A DNA stretch of 64,000 bases from Trichocoleus desertorum ATA4-8-CV12 (GCA_019358975.1 JAHHIL010000005.1:1-64000), one strand, 5' to 3'; shown: positions 44,249 to 54,341, counted from the first letter of the stretch. The notes: generated by a model not told the origin, from the letters alone. Numbers and translations are program-made.

Positions 44249-45502
44249 ATGCTGATCAGAACTTGGGAATTTAAGCTAGAGCCGACTGCGGAGCAGGTTT
44301 CAGAGATTGAGCACATTCTTGATGTGTGTCGCAATGTCTGGAATTTTGCCCTGCGGGAACGTAAAGACTGGCTAGAGTCTCGTAAGTCGCCTGTTAATGC
44401 CTGTTCAATTCGGCAAGAGTTTATCTTGCCAGCGGACGCGTCGCTCCCCGCTTATGCAAGGCAGTGCAAGGCGCTCACTGAAGCTAAAGCGGAATTTCCT
44501 AGACTCAAAACCGTCAATGCTCAGGTTCTTCAGCAGGTTCTTAGAAAGCTGGAAAACGCTTGGGAGTCATGGCGACTGAAGAGGTCGGGGTTGCCCAGGT
44601 TCAAAAAGCCCAGTCGAATGAGAAGCTTTGTCTTTCCGCAGATGCTCAAGAGCTGCCTCAGCGAGAACGGCATTAAGCTACCTCAATTGGGTCTGGTCAA
44701 AGTGCGCTGGTCACGGGAGATGCCTGAAATCTTTCAGGTCAAGCAAGCCCGGATTGTTCGCAAGGCATCGGGCTACTTTGTCCTGTTGAGCTTAGAAGCG
44801 AATGTGGATGTCCCTGCTACGATACCACGGGGGCATCCCATCGGCATTGATGTCGGACTGGAATACTTCCTCTCCACTTCAGACGGAGCCCAAGTCAAGC
44901 GACCCCGCTTTTTTAATGAGCTGCACCGCAAGTTGAAATTACTGCAACGCAGACTCAAGACAAAGCAGAAAGGGAGCAACAATTGGCTGAAGCTTCAGAA
45001 GAACATTGGGAGAGTGCATCAACGGATTGCCGATACTCGCAAAGACTGGCATTTCAAGCTAGCCCATCATCTCTGCGACAATGCTGGGGTGATTTTTGTG
45101 GAAGATTTAGACTTTCGCATTATGGCTAAAGGAATGCTAGGCAAGCACATCTTAGATGCAGGGCTGGGTCAATTCGTGAACCAGATCTTGCCGTGGGTGT
45201 GCTGGAAGCGAGATGTGTATTACGGCAAAGTTGATCCTAGAGGTACTTCTCAGGAGTGTCCAGATTGTGGGGCTGAGGTTCGCAAAGACTTAAGCACCCG
45301 AATTCATCACTGTCACAACTGCGGCTCAACTAAGCCTCGCGATGTGGCAGCAGCTCAAGTCATCAGTACCCGTGGGCAACGGGGAATTGAAAATGCCTGT
45401 GGAGTCGATGCGGCGGGGGCTGGGGTCACTCAGTCTAGTTGGCTGGCTTGGAAGCAGGAACTCTTTGAGGCGACCCAAGGAATTTCCGCGCATAATCTTT
45501 GA
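44249..45502 (+). CDS. tnpB: TnpB, RNA-guided nuclease of IS200/IS605-type element (intact)
   Basis: TnpB is the RNA-guided DNA nuclease of IS200/IS605 transposons and the ancestor of Cas12. The 417 residues have the N-terminal WED/REC-like part, the RuvC motifs with all three acidic residues (GIDVG, Asp201; FVEDLDF, Glu285; KPRDVAAAQV, Asp365), and a zinc finger (Cys337, Cys340, Cys355, Cys358). No frameshift or internal stop occurs, so it should be active. No tnpA transposase is adjacent, so the element is of the TnpB-only type and would move only with help in trans. It lies between the ROK gene and a secreted-protein gene. Confidence 0.95.
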   Translation: MLIRTWEFKLEPTAEQVSEIEHILDVCRNVWNFALRERKDWLESRKSPVNACSIRQEFILPADASLPAYARQCKALTEAKAEFPRLKTVNAQVLQQVLRKLENAWESWRLKRSGLPRFKKPSRMRSFVFPQMLKSCLSENGIKLPQLGLVKVRWSREMPEIFQVKQARIVRKASGYFVLLSLEANVDVPATIPRGHPIGIDVGLEYFLSTSDGAQVKRPRFFNELHRKLKLLQRRLKTKQKGSNNWLKLQKNIGRVHQRIADTRKDWHFKLAHHLCDNAGVIFVEDLDFRIMAKGMLGKHILDAGLGQFVNQILPWVCWKRDVYYGKVDPRGTSQECPDCGAEVRKDLSTRIHHCHNCGSTKPRDVAAAQVISTRGQRGIENACGVDAAGAGVTQSSWLAWKQELFEATQGISAHNL

Positions 45503-45515
45503 TTTGCGTGGAGAG
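45380..45515 (+). ncRNA. Presumed omega RNA region of the TnpB element
   Basis: In related elements the guide RNA is made from the 3' end of tnpB and the right end of the element. A hairpin CCGCGCA (45486-45492) / TGCGTGG (45505-45511, with one G-T pair) spans the stop codon and is followed by AGAGGATGTCAAAG. The guide would begin at or just past the end of GATGTCAAA. Start and end are estimates. Confidence 0.4.
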
Positions 45516-45530
45516 GATGTCAAAGCTTCC

Positions 45531-46115
45531 CTAGTCGGCAACGCTAAAAGACTCCCAGAATTGCTCAAATTCTTGAGCTGCTTTTTTCTCATGCGCAAGT
45601 TTCTGGGCTAGTTCAGCTTTGGTGATTTTCCCCGCTGCATACTGCTGCTGCGCTAACTCTAATTCCAATTGGGCAATTTGGTGATTTTGTTTCAGTAGAG
45701 TTCCTTCTACCGCACTTACCCAATTATGGAAGCCTAAATTCTGGGTTTCCCAGTCCGTATTGCTAACCTCAGTAACCTCAGTCTGCCCCAAGTTTTTCTG
45801 ACTTTTCGCGGTCAATTGCCGAAAACTCGTCAGAGCTGACTCAATTTGCTGCATTCTTGCCAGTGAGTTCTCAACGGAAAATCTTTGATCGAGTGTATCT
45901 TTAACAGGCTCATCCGGATGAGCGGTGCGATCGCTAGGCAACTCAGTCCCAGCAGGCTCAGTCCCAGCCGTCAGGGAGCTGCCAGAGCGAGGAGCCAGAC
46001 TAACCGCAGCATCAGAGGATCGCCCCTGCTCAGAGTTCGCTCGAAAACTACCGTTTGCCGCTGCAACCAACGTGAAGCAAAGGGCTGTCATGAGCAGTGA
46101 AGTCTTGAGTGGCAT
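45531..46115 (-). CDS. Secreted protein with C-terminal coiled coil
   Basis: The ATG at 46115 gives a clear signal peptide (MPLKTSLLMTALCFTLVAAA) and 194 residues; the upstream GTG at 46124 adds only three. A Ser/Gly/Glu-rich linker follows, then a helical part with heptad-like pattern, LKQNHQIAQLELELAQQQY and then KLAHEKKAAQEFEQFWESF. No family is recognised. The end of the gene lies 15 bases beyond the end of the TnpB element, so the element inserted just downstream of it. Confidence 0.6.
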   Translation of the reverse strand: MPLKTSLLMTALCFTLVAAANGSFRANSEQGRSSDAAVSLAPRSGSSLTAGTEPAGTELPSDRTAHPDEPVKDTLDQRFSVENSLARMQQIESALTSFRQLTAKSQKNLGQTEVTEVSNTDWETQNLGFHNWVSAVEGTLLKQNHQIAQLELELAQQQYAAGKITKAELAQKLAHEKKAAQEFEQFWESFSVAD

Positions 46116-46159
46116 AGGGCACACATCCGAGCGAGCTGACGATGCTAATAAATACGCTT

Positions 46160-47065
46160 TTACTTACCAGCTTTCCGGTTCCAGTTTTCTCGTCGCAGCA
46201 GCGGATTGACAAACTCGTTCAATCCTTCCCCTAGCAAAGATAAGCCCACCACCATTAAGGTCATTGCCATACCAGGGAAAAAAGCAGGCCACCAAATTCC
46301 TGTTGCCAGACCACTTAGAGCTTTTTGCAGATCACGCCCCCACTCTGGTACGTCCGCAGGTAGTCCTAAGCCCAAGAAACCTAAACCCCCTAGTGTTAAA
46401 ATTGCGTCCGCCGCATTCAACGTAAACAGCACTGGCACACTTTGAATCACATTGAGTAGTAGATAGCGCGAGAGTACCGTCCAAGTAGAAGCACCCATTG
46501 CTTGAGCTGCTTCGATAAATAATTCTGTTTTCACAGAAACGGTGTGGTTGCGTACCACTCGATAATATTGCGGCACATAGGAAATACTCAGAGCGATCGC
46601 AGCGTTTAATACCCCTGGGCCTACCGCAAACGCCAGTGCCACCGAGAGCAGCAATCCTGGCAAGGTATAGATCGTATCCATCAAGAACAGTAACCCGCGA
46701 TCGAGCCTCCCCCCCACGTAGCCACTCACTAAACCCAGTGGTACGCCGATTGCCAAGCTTAACGCTGTTGCTAAAATCACAACTTGCAGCGCGACTTGGC
46801 TACCAAACAACGTCCGTGAAAAAACATCGTAACCTTCAGAATTGGTCCCAAACCAATGACTTGCTGAAGGGGGTGACTTAGTCGGATCAATTAATGAAAA
46901 AGTGTCTGGGCTCTGGAGCCAGCCCCAAGCCTGAAACACAGGCGCAAGGAGGGCCACCAGAATAAAGAAAACTGTAATGACTAGCCCAACCCCCATCATT
47001 CGCATGGAAAGGCTGGGGTGTTCGGCAAATCGAAACCGAGGTAACCAGAGCTTAGTAGAGGCCAT
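46160..47065 (-). CDS. ABC transporter permease, DppC/OppC family (orphan)
   Basis: This is an inner-membrane permease with an N-terminal helix (GVGLVITVFFILVALLAP), a conserved periplasmic segment HWFGTNSEGYDVFSRTLFG, and five more helices. The EAA loop that contacts the ATPase reads EAAQAMGASTWTVLSRYLL. The family imports peptides, nickel or related substrates with a DppB-type partner. No partner permease, ATPase or binding protein is encoded nearby; they would have to be elsewhere in the genome. The spacer to the NTRC gene is 95 bases. Confidence 0.9.
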   Translation of the reverse strand: MASTKLWLPRFRFAEHPSLSMRMMGVGLVITVFFILVALLAPVFQAWGWLQSPDTFSLIDPTKSPPSASHWFGTNSEGYDVFSRTLFGSQVALQVVILATALSLAIGVPLGLVSGYVGGRLDRGLLFLMDTIYTLPGLLLSVALAFAVGPGVLNAAIALSISYVPQYYRVVRNHTVSVKTELFIEAAQAMGASTWTVLSRYLLLNVIQSVPVLFTLNAADAILTLGGLGFLGLGLPADVPEWGRDLQKALSGLATGIWWPAFFPGMAMTLMVVGLSLLGEGLNEFVNPLLRRENWNRKAGK

Positions 47066-47160
47066 AAAATTAGTGCAAGCCAGCGATCGCGATAGGCTGA
47101 TCTAATCTACCAAGCTCAGTCCCCCCTTGCTAATCCGGATTAGTTACGAATCCGAATGAG

Positions 47161-48549
47161 TTAGAGATTGCTACTAATCAGTTGGCGATACTCGCTCTTC
47201 TGCTTCACGCCCTTCATCTCACCCACTTTGGCTTTGTCTTTGAAGAACTGAATGGTTGGCGTACCCATAACACCTGCGGCCTCAGCAATGTCTGGGTCTT
47301 GCTCCACATCAATCTCGACAAAATGGACTTTGTCCTCAAACTCATCCACTACTTTATTCAAGATGGGTTTCAATGTGTGGCAAGGTCCACAGTTAGGCGA
47401 AGCATATTTCACCACAATCAGGCGATCGCTCTCGTGGTAAAGCTTCCGGAGCGCATACCCACCTTCATGCCGAGTTGCATCCACGCTAAATTCAGACTCT
47501 TGATCAGCTTCTGACTTTTTGGCCACCTGTTCTGCTTCTGGCTTCTCCGATGTCTCTGTTTGATGGAATTCTTGCACCAAACCCTGAGCCGATAACCAAC
47601 GCTCCGCCAGCATAGCCGCCATACAACCCGTGCCCGCTGCCGTGATAGCTTGTCGATACTCATGGTCCTGGACATCACCAGCAGCAAACACACCTTCAAT
47701 GCTCGTTTCTACAGAACCAGGTTTCGTCACAATGTAACCGATGTCATCGAGTTCTAGCTGCCCTTGGAACAATGAGGTATTGGGGGTGTGACCGATCGCA
47801 TAGAACAAACCCCGCACATGTAGCTCACTCGCTTCCCCTGTCTTGTTATTACGGAGATGAACCCCTTTCATGTGCTCCGCTTCCCCAAACACATCCCAAA
47901 GATCCGTGTTCCAATGAACGGTAATCTTGGAATTTTTCAGCACTCGATCCTGCATGGCCTTACTAGCCCGCATCTTCTCACCGCGTACTAATAGGTGCAC
48001 ATGCGACCCATACTTGGTCAAATACACAGCTTCTTCTGCTGCCGAGTCACCCCCACCTACAACCGCCAACTCAGCAGACCGAAAAATTGGCGTTGCTCCA
48101 TCGCAAATGGCACAAGCCGAAATGCCACGACTCCAAAACTGGTGTTCGCAAGGTAAACCTAGCCGCTTTGCTGTCGCACCTGTTGCAATTACAATACTGT
48201 GCGCTTTTACTTCCCGCTCTTCAGAACGCACCACGAAAGGACGCTGACTGAAATCCACCGACACCGCATCCTCAGTGACCAGTTCAGCTCCCCAGCGCAC
48301 TGCTTGAGCCTTCATCCGATCCATTAACTGCGGTCCCGTGATTCCTTCCGGGAAGCCAGGGAAGTTCTCCACCTCAGTGGTCGTCATCAACTGCCCACCC
48401 GGTAGCCCCCCTGCCTGAAAGCCCTCAAACACAAACGGCTTCAGATTTGCCCTTGCAGCATAAATAGCAGCCGTATATCCCGCAGGGCCAGAACCAATAA
48501 TGACTAAATTTTCAACAGTTGGATTTGTCATGGGTCTAGACAAACTCAT
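47161..48549 (-). CDS. NADPH-dependent thioredoxin reductase-thioredoxin fusion (NTRC-type)
   Basis: The N-terminal 330 residues form a thioredoxin reductase: FAD-binding [17 protein letters not shown], redox motif CAIC (Cys146, Cys149), and NADPH-binding [13 protein letters not shown] charged linker (about 330-365) leads to a thioredoxin domain with CGPC (Cys387, Cys390) and [15 protein letters not shown] reduces 2-Cys peroxiredoxins and other targets with NADPH and supports redox balance in chloroplasts and some cyanobacteria. The first ATG is at 48549, with a second at 48531 ([10 protein letters not shown]) more like the family start; no ribosome-binding site decides between them. Confidence 0.93.
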   Translation of the reverse strand: MSLSRPMTNPTVENLVIIGSGPAGYTAAIYAARANLKPFVFEGFQAGGLPGGQLMTTTEVENFPGFPEGITGPQLMDRMKAQAVRWGAELVTEDAVSVDFSQRPFVVRSEEREVKAHSIVIATGATAKRLGLPCEHQFWSRGISACAICDGATPIFRSAELAVVGGGDSAAEEAVYLTKYGSHVHLLVRGEKMRASKAMQDRVLKNSKITVHWNTDLWDVFGEAEHMKGVHLRNNKTGEASELHVRGLFYAIGHTPNTSLFQGQLELDDIGYIVTKPGSVETSIEGVFAAGDVQDHEYRQAITAAGTGCMAAMLAERWLSAQGLVQEFHQTETSEKPEAEQVAKKSEADQESEFSVDATRHEGGYALRKLYHESDRLIVVKYASPNCGPCHTLKPILNKVVDEFEDKVHFVEIDVEQDPDIAEAAGVMGTPTIQFFKDKAKVGEMKGVKQKSEYRQLISSNL

Positions 48550-48660
48550 AACGACTACATGTTAGTTAGTGTAACAAGTTCTGGACAAAAATCCAGTGCT
48601 GGGTTTTCACCTAACTATTCCTAGGCTTAGAGGTCTCTACTGAGTTACTGCTCACTAAAC

Positions 48661-49815
48661 TCAGTTTTGCTGTAGTTTCTGCTGTGCTATTTTCAAATCT
48701 TCCTGGGCAGGAAGGTAATCCGCTTCAAATGAGAGGGCCAATTCAAAAGCGGCGATCGCTTCTGGGATACGATTCAGCTCCATGTAAACCGAGCCCAGGT
48801 CGTGAGCTGGCCATACGCCTAGAAAGCGCAAATCAAAGGGTTCTCGCTGAAAATGAGTACCATCTCGGCCCATTTGCAGACAGTTCTCAAAGTAGGCGAT
48901 CGCGGCCACAGGAAACCCTAACTGCATGAATAAGGAACCCGTTAAATGGTTGAGGGGTGGATAGTTAGGAAACCATTCCAAACCTCGCCGACACACCAAT
49001 GTAGCTGTTTCATAGTCTTCTTGTTCATGAAGTAAGTCCAGACCCAGCGTAAATAGCAGAGCTGGCAGTCGAACCGTTTCTTGAGGTAAACTCCCAGTCA
49101 ACAAACTTGAGCTAATGCGCTCAAAAGCCTCTGCCCAACACTTCCTTGCTTTTTCTACTTGGCCAGTCCGTACGTAGGTATCTGCCAGAGTCATCAGTAA
49201 CAGGAGGCTGAGAGACTCTTGCTGTCGTACTCGCTCTAATATAGGAATATCTCGGTTGAGATTCTTGTGGAGAAGTAGCTGCTCTTCGTAGCCGTAGTGC
49301 AGAATCTTGAGCAACTTGGCATTGTGGGTAAGCTCTGCGGGAATAAGTTGCTCACGATACAGCAACTGCTCGTGATAGCGTCCGCCGTATCTTAGATCTG
49401 GTAGATTGCAAAACAGTCGCAGAGTAGGCAAATTGGTCATTGCCTGGTGAAGGTCTGTTAGAGGTATCCAATAGGCTAAAGCTGTCTGTTCTAAACTCAG
49501 CTGCTCACGCCAGCCTTCAAACTCCACTACTAGCTCTTCATCAGCATCTAGCATCAAAATCCATTTACCAGAAGCTTGGGCAATCGCAAAATTCCGGGCC
49601 GCAGCAAAATCATCACACCACTGGAAATGCTTGATCTGCGCACCATACTGCTGAGCAATCGCAATCGTGCCATCCTCAGAGCCAGTATCGACCACAATCA
49701 TCTCATCAACTTGCGATCGCACACTGGCTAAGCAGCGAGCCAAGTTCTGCTGTTCGTTCTTGACAATCATGCACAGTGAAAGCAGGGGTGTGGATGAAAC
49801 TGATGAACTGGTCAT
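48661..49815 (-). CDS. GT2 glycosyltransferase with TPR region
   Basis: The N-terminal 220 residues form a family 2 glycosyltransferase: LSLCMIVKNEQQNLARCLAS, MIVVDTGSEDGTIAIAQQYG, and the DXD-type motif in WILMLDADEEL. The C-terminal part has TPR-like helices (LTGSLFMQLGFPVAAIAYFE, AFELALSFEADYLPAQEDL). Such SunS/TPR-type proteins are common in cyanobacterial surface-glycan regions. Donor and acceptor are unknown. It is divergent from the methyltransferase gene with a 95-base spacer. Confidence 0.88.
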   Translation of the reverse strand: MTSSSVSSTPLLSLCMIVKNEQQNLARCLASVRSQVDEMIVVDTGSEDGTIAIAQQYGAQIKHFQWCDDFAAARNFAIAQASGKWILMLDADEELVVEFEGWREQLSLEQTALAYWIPLTDLHQAMTNLPTLRLFCNLPDLRYGGRYHEQLLYREQLIPAELTHNAKLLKILHYGYEEQLLLHKNLNRDIPILERVRQQESLSLLLLMTLADTYVRTGQVEKARKCWAEAFERISSSLLTGSLPQETVRLPALLFTLGLDLLHEQEDYETATLVCRRGLEWFPNYPPLNHLTGSLFMQLGFPVAAIAYFENCLQMGRDGTHFQREPFDLRFLGVWPAHDLGSVYMELNRIPEAIAAFELALSFEADYLPAQEDLKIAQQKLQQN

Positions 49816-49910
49816 GGATACACAGATCCAAACTGTGAGAACAATGGAAGAAGATGACAGATCAAACCTAGCCTTAGTTTGTCACTCAAAAGAAAAACAA
49901 GGATTTTTGT

Positions 49911-51230
49911 ATGGATAGGCATGAATCTGAACGCGAGAAAATTCGCCAGCAATGGGAGACAACTCCCTATCCAGAGCTTCCTCTGGAAACCTCTCCCCAA
50001 GGAGATGCCAATAGTTTATACCTCCATAACTTGGTAACTCCGTTTTACCTGAGAAACCATAGGATTATCGATACAAGAGAGAAACTAATTTTAGATGTGG
50101 GTTGTGGTAGTGGATACACATCACTGACGCTAGCTGAAGCCAATCCAGGAGCCAAAATTGTCGGCATAGATATGTCCGAGAAATCGTTGGATCTAGCACG
50201 CCAGCGATCGCGGTATCACGGGTTTGCAAACTCAGAGTTCTATACTTTAGCGGCTGAGGAACTGCCAAGCTTAAACCTCCAGTTTGACTACATCAACTGT
50301 GATGAGGTCTTGTATTTGCTACCCGACCCAGTGGCTGGACTAAAGGCTATGCAGTCGGTACTTAAACCGAATGGCATCATCCGCGCAAACCTACATAGCT
50401 CTCTACAGCGAGAGTTTTACTTCCGAGCCCAGAAGGTTTTCAAAATGATGGGGTTGATGGACGAAGCACCAAACGAGCTAGAGGTTGAGCTTCTCCGAGA
50501 AATTATGCGATCGCTGAAGAGTGATGTCTATCTCAAAATGCTTGTATGGAAGCCATACTTTGATACAGATGCCGAAAGAGTACGTGTGAACTTTTTGATG
50601 AAAGGGGACAAAGGCTCTACTGTTAAAGAGCTTTTTGCAGCTCTTGAGGCTGCCAATTTAGAGTTTGTCAGCATGGTGAATTGGCGGCACTGGGAATTGA
50701 TGGATCTGTTTCAAGACCCAGCAAACCTGCCAGCGTTCTTGGCCATGAGTTTGCCTGAAGTTCCCTTAGAAGAAAGACTATATCTGTTTGAACTGCTACA
50801 TCCAGTTCACCGCTTGTTAGATTTCTGGTGCGCTCACCCTAATCAAGCAGAGGACTACCTACCTGTTAGTGAGTGGAGTACTCAAGATTGGCAGCAAGCT
50901 CAGGTACACCTACATCCCCAACTTAAAACACAATCAGCTAAAGAGAAGTTGATTGACTGTGTGAACTCCCATCGGCCTTTTGAAATCAGTCAGTTGATTT
51001 CTCTACCTGCGCTCACCTCCATTACTGTCGATAACCAGATGGCAGCAGCTTGCCTGTTACCTCTTTGGGAGGGGCCGCAACCTTTTATGTCCTTGGTTGA
51101 GCGTTGGCAGACTGTACAGCCTGTAAATGCGCTCACCTTAGAACCTGTGAGTGCACAAACAGCCTTTGAGGAAACGAAGCAACTCCTAAGTAGCTTAGAG
51201 GTTTATCTATACGTCCTTTTAGAGTTTTAG
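49911..51230 (+). CDS. SAM-dependent class I methyltransferase with C-terminal domain
   Basis: Residues about 1-200 contain a class I methyltransferase with the SAM motif LILDVGCGSGYTSLTLAEA, an acidic ribose-binding residue in VGIDMS, and YINCDEVLYLLPDP. The following 240 residues have no clear family, and include a region resembling a winged-helix/DNA-free regulatory domain seen in other cyanobacterial methyltransferases (TVKELFAALEAANLEFVSMV). Substrate is unknown. Its position between glycosyltransferases and a pilin suggests a surface-glycan or protein target (inference). Confidence 0.82.
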   Translation: MDRHESEREKIRQQWETTPYPELPLETSPQGDANSLYLHNLVTPFYLRNHRIIDTREKLILDVGCGSGYTSLTLAEANPGAKIVGIDMSEKSLDLARQRSRYHGFANSEFYTLAAEELPSLNLQFDYINCDEVLYLLPDPVAGLKAMQSVLKPNGIIRANLHSSLQREFYFRAQKVFKMMGLMDEAPNELEVELLREIMRSLKSDVYLKMLVWKPYFDTDAERVRVNFLMKGDKGSTVKELFAALEAANLEFVSMVNWRHWELMDLFQDPANLPAFLAMSLPEVPLEERLYLFELLHPVHRLLDFWCAHPNQAEDYLPVSEWSTQDWQQAQVHLHPQLKTQSAKEKLIDCVNSHRPFEISQLISLPALTSITVDNQMAAACLLPLWEGPQPFMSLVERWQTVQPVNALTLEPVSAQTAFEETKQLLSSLEVYLYVLLEF

Positions 51231-51366
51231 AGCGGCCTCAGTCCCGGAATTGAAACTGTGTGACCAAAAGTTTTTACAGGTGGATGATATGAAAGCTGAT
51301 CATCCTGGGTAAATTAAATTCAGGAGTTAGAAACCACTGCGCACCGCACCTCAAGGAGATAAATTA

Positions 51367-51900
51367 ATGAAGACTGAATTTCAAGCTAGATTTCTACAGC
51401 ACCTAGCTCAGAAGAAAGAAGATCAAGGTTTCACCCTCATTGAACTTCTCGTTGTTATCATCATCATCGGTATTCTATCTGCGATCGCGCTGCCCTCCTT
51501 CCTAAACCAAGCTAACAAAGCGAAGCAATCTGAAGCTAAGCAATACGTTGGTTCCATGAACCGCGCTCAACAAGCTTACTATCTAGAAAACAGTGAATTT
51601 GGCTCTAGTGTTGACAACTTGGGTCTTGGTATCCAAACCCAAACCACCAACTACAGCTATGTCGTAACGCTTGATAATACTAACAGTGCTGTCACAAACC
51701 TCGGTACTCCACAGCCGACCAAAAAGGCTCTCAAGCACTATAACGGCAGAGTATGGCTAGGAACAGTAGCAACTACCAGTGAAGCAACAACGCTAGCTCT
51801 GCTGTGTGAATCCGTGAAGCCTCTTGCAAGCCAAACAACTAACACTGCTGCATCTAACGGTGCCTGTGCTACCGACTTTAAGCCCCTCGATACCAAGTAA
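51367..51900 (+). CDS. pilA: Type IV pilin-like protein (PilA)
   Basis: This is a prepilin with an unusually long leader of 21 residues ending in Gly (EDQG|FTLIELLVVIIIIG). The mature protein starts with Phe, has Glu5, and a 25-residue hydrophobic helix. The C-terminal half has two Cys, in LLCESVKP and GACATDFKPL, enclosing a disulfide loop typical of major pilins. AAGGAG lies eight bases upstream of the ATG. Type IV pili support motility, DNA uptake and, in filamentous cyanobacteria, polysaccharide export. It is followed 170 bases later by a SPINDLY-type GT41 gene. Confidence 0.92.
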   Translation: MKTEFQARFLQHLAQKKEDQGFTLIELLVVIIIIGILSAIALPSFLNQANKAKQSEAKQYVGSMNRAQQAYYLENSEFGSSVDNLGLGIQTQTTNYSYVVTLDNTNSAVTNLGTPQPTKKALKHYNGRVWLGTVATTSEATTLALLCESVKPLASQTTNTAASNGACATDFKPLDTK

Positions 51901-52069
51901 GCTCCCTTCTCGCATTTCAAAGCTAGGAATGTCTTGATGGCATAGGTAAAATATATACAGCTAGAGTGGGTAGATATCTAACCCGCTCTTTGCTTTTTTA
52001 CAGCTAATTTTACCTGACGATTAAACTAGTGTAGAGCTTTTAGCAATCCTTCATTCCCCCATCAATTGT

Positions 52070-54316
52070 ATGTCCTCTGAGCACACTGCTTCTAGCCTGA
52101 CAAAATTGCAACAGCAAGCTTACCAATCCTTCACTGAGGGTGACTATAGCAAGGCTGTGAGCTTGTATGAAGCAGCGATCGAGGCTGAACCAAGTAACAG
52201 ATTAAACTATTGGTATTTAGGACTAGTATTTCTCCTTCAGGGTAAGGAAGAGGAAGCTCAAACTAGTTGGTTTTTACCTCTAGCCGAGGCAGAACCAGAT
52301 GAGGTGGAAGTTTGGACTAATGAGCTACTACAAGTTCTTAATACAGAAGCTGAACGACAAGCAGCATTAGAAGAATACAAATTGGCTTGGGCCATTCGTC
52401 AGCATATACGAGAAATTACTCCAGCCGACTTTGATAACCTCTTAAAAATTGTTCAGTTGGCAATTGAGCTAGATACATTCACGGGTGAAGATTTAGAAAC
52501 CTTTCAATTAATTAAGCTACTGAAGTCGGAACAGCCTACTAGTCTTGATTTATTTCTACTACTGAGTACGCTTAGTGCCATTTTGGAGTATGACCCGGTC
52601 CATCCTGCAACTTTACAGTTCGCAGAAGCTTGCTTGGTTTTAGCAGGCAAACCTCCCCTAGTAGATGATCCCCAGTCTTTACTTGATGTCTTCATGCCTG
52701 CTGCCATCAAAATTGGGTACTCCTTGGGGCAAGTACAGGTTGCTGCTCGGTTAGCAGAGTTTTGCTTACAAATAGCTCCTACTAATCCTCAGCCTTTAAG
52801 TCACCTGGCTGCCTTTTATCAAAAGATGGGTGATCACGATAAGGGAGTAGAAACCGCAAGGCATTTCTATGATTTGGCTCAATCCCTAGCGAGGCGAATT
52901 CATGGCAGCTATTTAGTCCTAAGAGGTTTACTGAGCGCTGGCGGATCTTGGCAAGAAGCTTACAAGGTTTTTGAAGAACACGAACAGTCTCTCTCTAACC
53001 TGGTTCAGCAACCAGAAGAACTAAATCCTAGTGAAGTCACGAGCCTGTTTACCTCTACGTTCTTTGCTCCTTACTTGAGAGATGATCCCCAAAAGAACCG
53101 TTGGTTTCACAATCAAGTTGCTAACCTTGGACAAATCAATCTCCAACGCTCAGCCCAGCATTTAGTTGAACAGTTTAGCCAGCGTCACAGCACACTATCC
53201 TCTCAGAGAGTTTCTGGTAGACGTTTAAGAATCGGCTATATTTCTGCCTATTTGAAGCGGCATTCTGTAGGCTGGTTAGCTCGTTGGCTATTTCAACATC
53301 ACAACTCCGAACGCTTTCAAATTTATACCTATTTTATCAATCAGCCTAAAGAAGATTTATTTACACAAAATTGGTTTGTTGAGAAAGTACATCAAGCTCA
53401 TTACTTAGGTATAAATTGGTCAGAAATCGCTCAACAGATTCACCAAGATGAGATAGATATATTAATTGACCTAGATAGTATTACGGTTGATATTACTTGT
53501 GCAGTCATGGCCTTGAAACCAGCACCCATACAGGTAACTTGGTTAGGTTGGGACGCCTCAGGAATCCCAGCTGTTGACTACTATATTGCTGATCCTTATG
53601 TCTTACCTGAGGCCGCGCAAACGTACTACTCCGAGAAGATCTGGCGTTTGCCCCAAACATATATTGCAGTTGATGGGTTTGAGATTGGTATACCTACGTT
53701 GCGGAGAGATGCGCTGAGCATTCCTAATGATGCAGTAGTATACCTAAGTGCTCAAAAGGGACATAAGCGTCATCCAGATGCAGTTAGACTGCAAATGAAA
53801 ATTTTAAAGCAAGTACCTAACAGCTACTTCCTGATTAAAGGCTTAGGTGATGAGAAATCCATCAAAAGCTTTTTCAATCAAATTGCGGAAGAAGAGGGCG
53901 TGAATTGCGATCGCTTGCGTTTCTTGCCAGAAGTTGCAGGAGAAGCTATTCATAGAGCCAACTTAGGGATTGCTGATGTTGTCCTAGATACTTATCCCTA
54001 CAATGGGGCTACTACAACTCTAGAAACTCTTTGGATGGGAACTCCTCTAGTTACACGAGTTGGAGAACAGTTTGTTAGTCGGAATAGCTACACCATGATG
54101 ATGAACATTGGTGTAACTGAGGGTATTGCTTGGACTGATGCAGAATACGTGGAGTGGGGAGTACGGCTAGGGAAAGATGCGGCTCTACGCCAACAGATTG
54201 CTTGGAAAATGCGAGCATCACGTCAGACATCTCCGTTATGGAATGCAAAGCAGTTTACCCAAGAAATGGAAAATGCTTACGAACAAATGTGGATGAGGTA
54301 CATTGAAGCAAAGTGA
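52070..54316 (+). CDS. SPINDLY-type O-linked glycosyltransferase (GT41) with TPR
   Basis: This is a 748-residue protein of the O-GlcNAc-transferase/SPINDLY class. It has an N-terminal TPR region (to about residue 290: YQSFTEGDYSKAVSLYEAAI) and a C-terminal GT41 domain from about 380: RIGYISAYLKRHSVGW, APIQVTWLGWDASGIPAVDY, LPQTYIA, and the donor-site segment LDTYPYNGATTTLETLWMG. Such enzymes add sugars to Ser or Thr of proteins. Its placement directly after pilA suggests the pilin as a target (inference). A strong terminator follows. Confidence 0.92.
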   Translation: MSSEHTASSLTKLQQQAYQSFTEGDYSKAVSLYEAAIEAEPSNRLNYWYLGLVFLLQGKEEEAQTSWFLPLAEAEPDEVEVWTNELLQVLNTEAERQAALEEYKLAWAIRQHIREITPADFDNLLKIVQLAIELDTFTGEDLETFQLIKLLKSEQPTSLDLFLLLSTLSAILEYDPVHPATLQFAEACLVLAGKPPLVDDPQSLLDVFMPAAIKIGYSLGQVQVAARLAEFCLQIAPTNPQPLSHLAAFYQKMGDHDKGVETARHFYDLAQSLARRIHGSYLVLRGLLSAGGSWQEAYKVFEEHEQSLSNLVQQPEELNPSEVTSLFTSTFFAPYLRDDPQKNRWFHNQVANLGQINLQRSAQHLVEQFSQRHSTLSSQRVSGRRLRIGYISAYLKRHSVGWLARWLFQHHNSERFQIYTYFINQPKEDLFTQNWFVEKVHQAHYLGINWSEIAQQIHQDEIDILIDLDSITVDITCAVMALKPAPIQVTWLGWDASGIPAVDYYIADPYVLPEAAQTYYSEKIWRLPQTYIAVDGFEIGIPTLRRDALSIPNDAVVYLSAQKGHKRHPDAVRLQMKILKQVPNSYFLIKGLGDEKSIKSFFNQIAEEEGVNCDRLRFLPEVAGEAIHRANLGIADVVLDTYPYNGATTTLETLWMGTPLVTRVGEQFVSRNSYTMMMNIGVTEGIAWTDAEYVEWGVRLGKDAALRQQIAWKMRASRQTSPLWNAKQFTQEMENAYEQMWMRYIEAK

Positions 54317-54341
54317 TTAGAGCTCAGGTGCCATAACTCAG

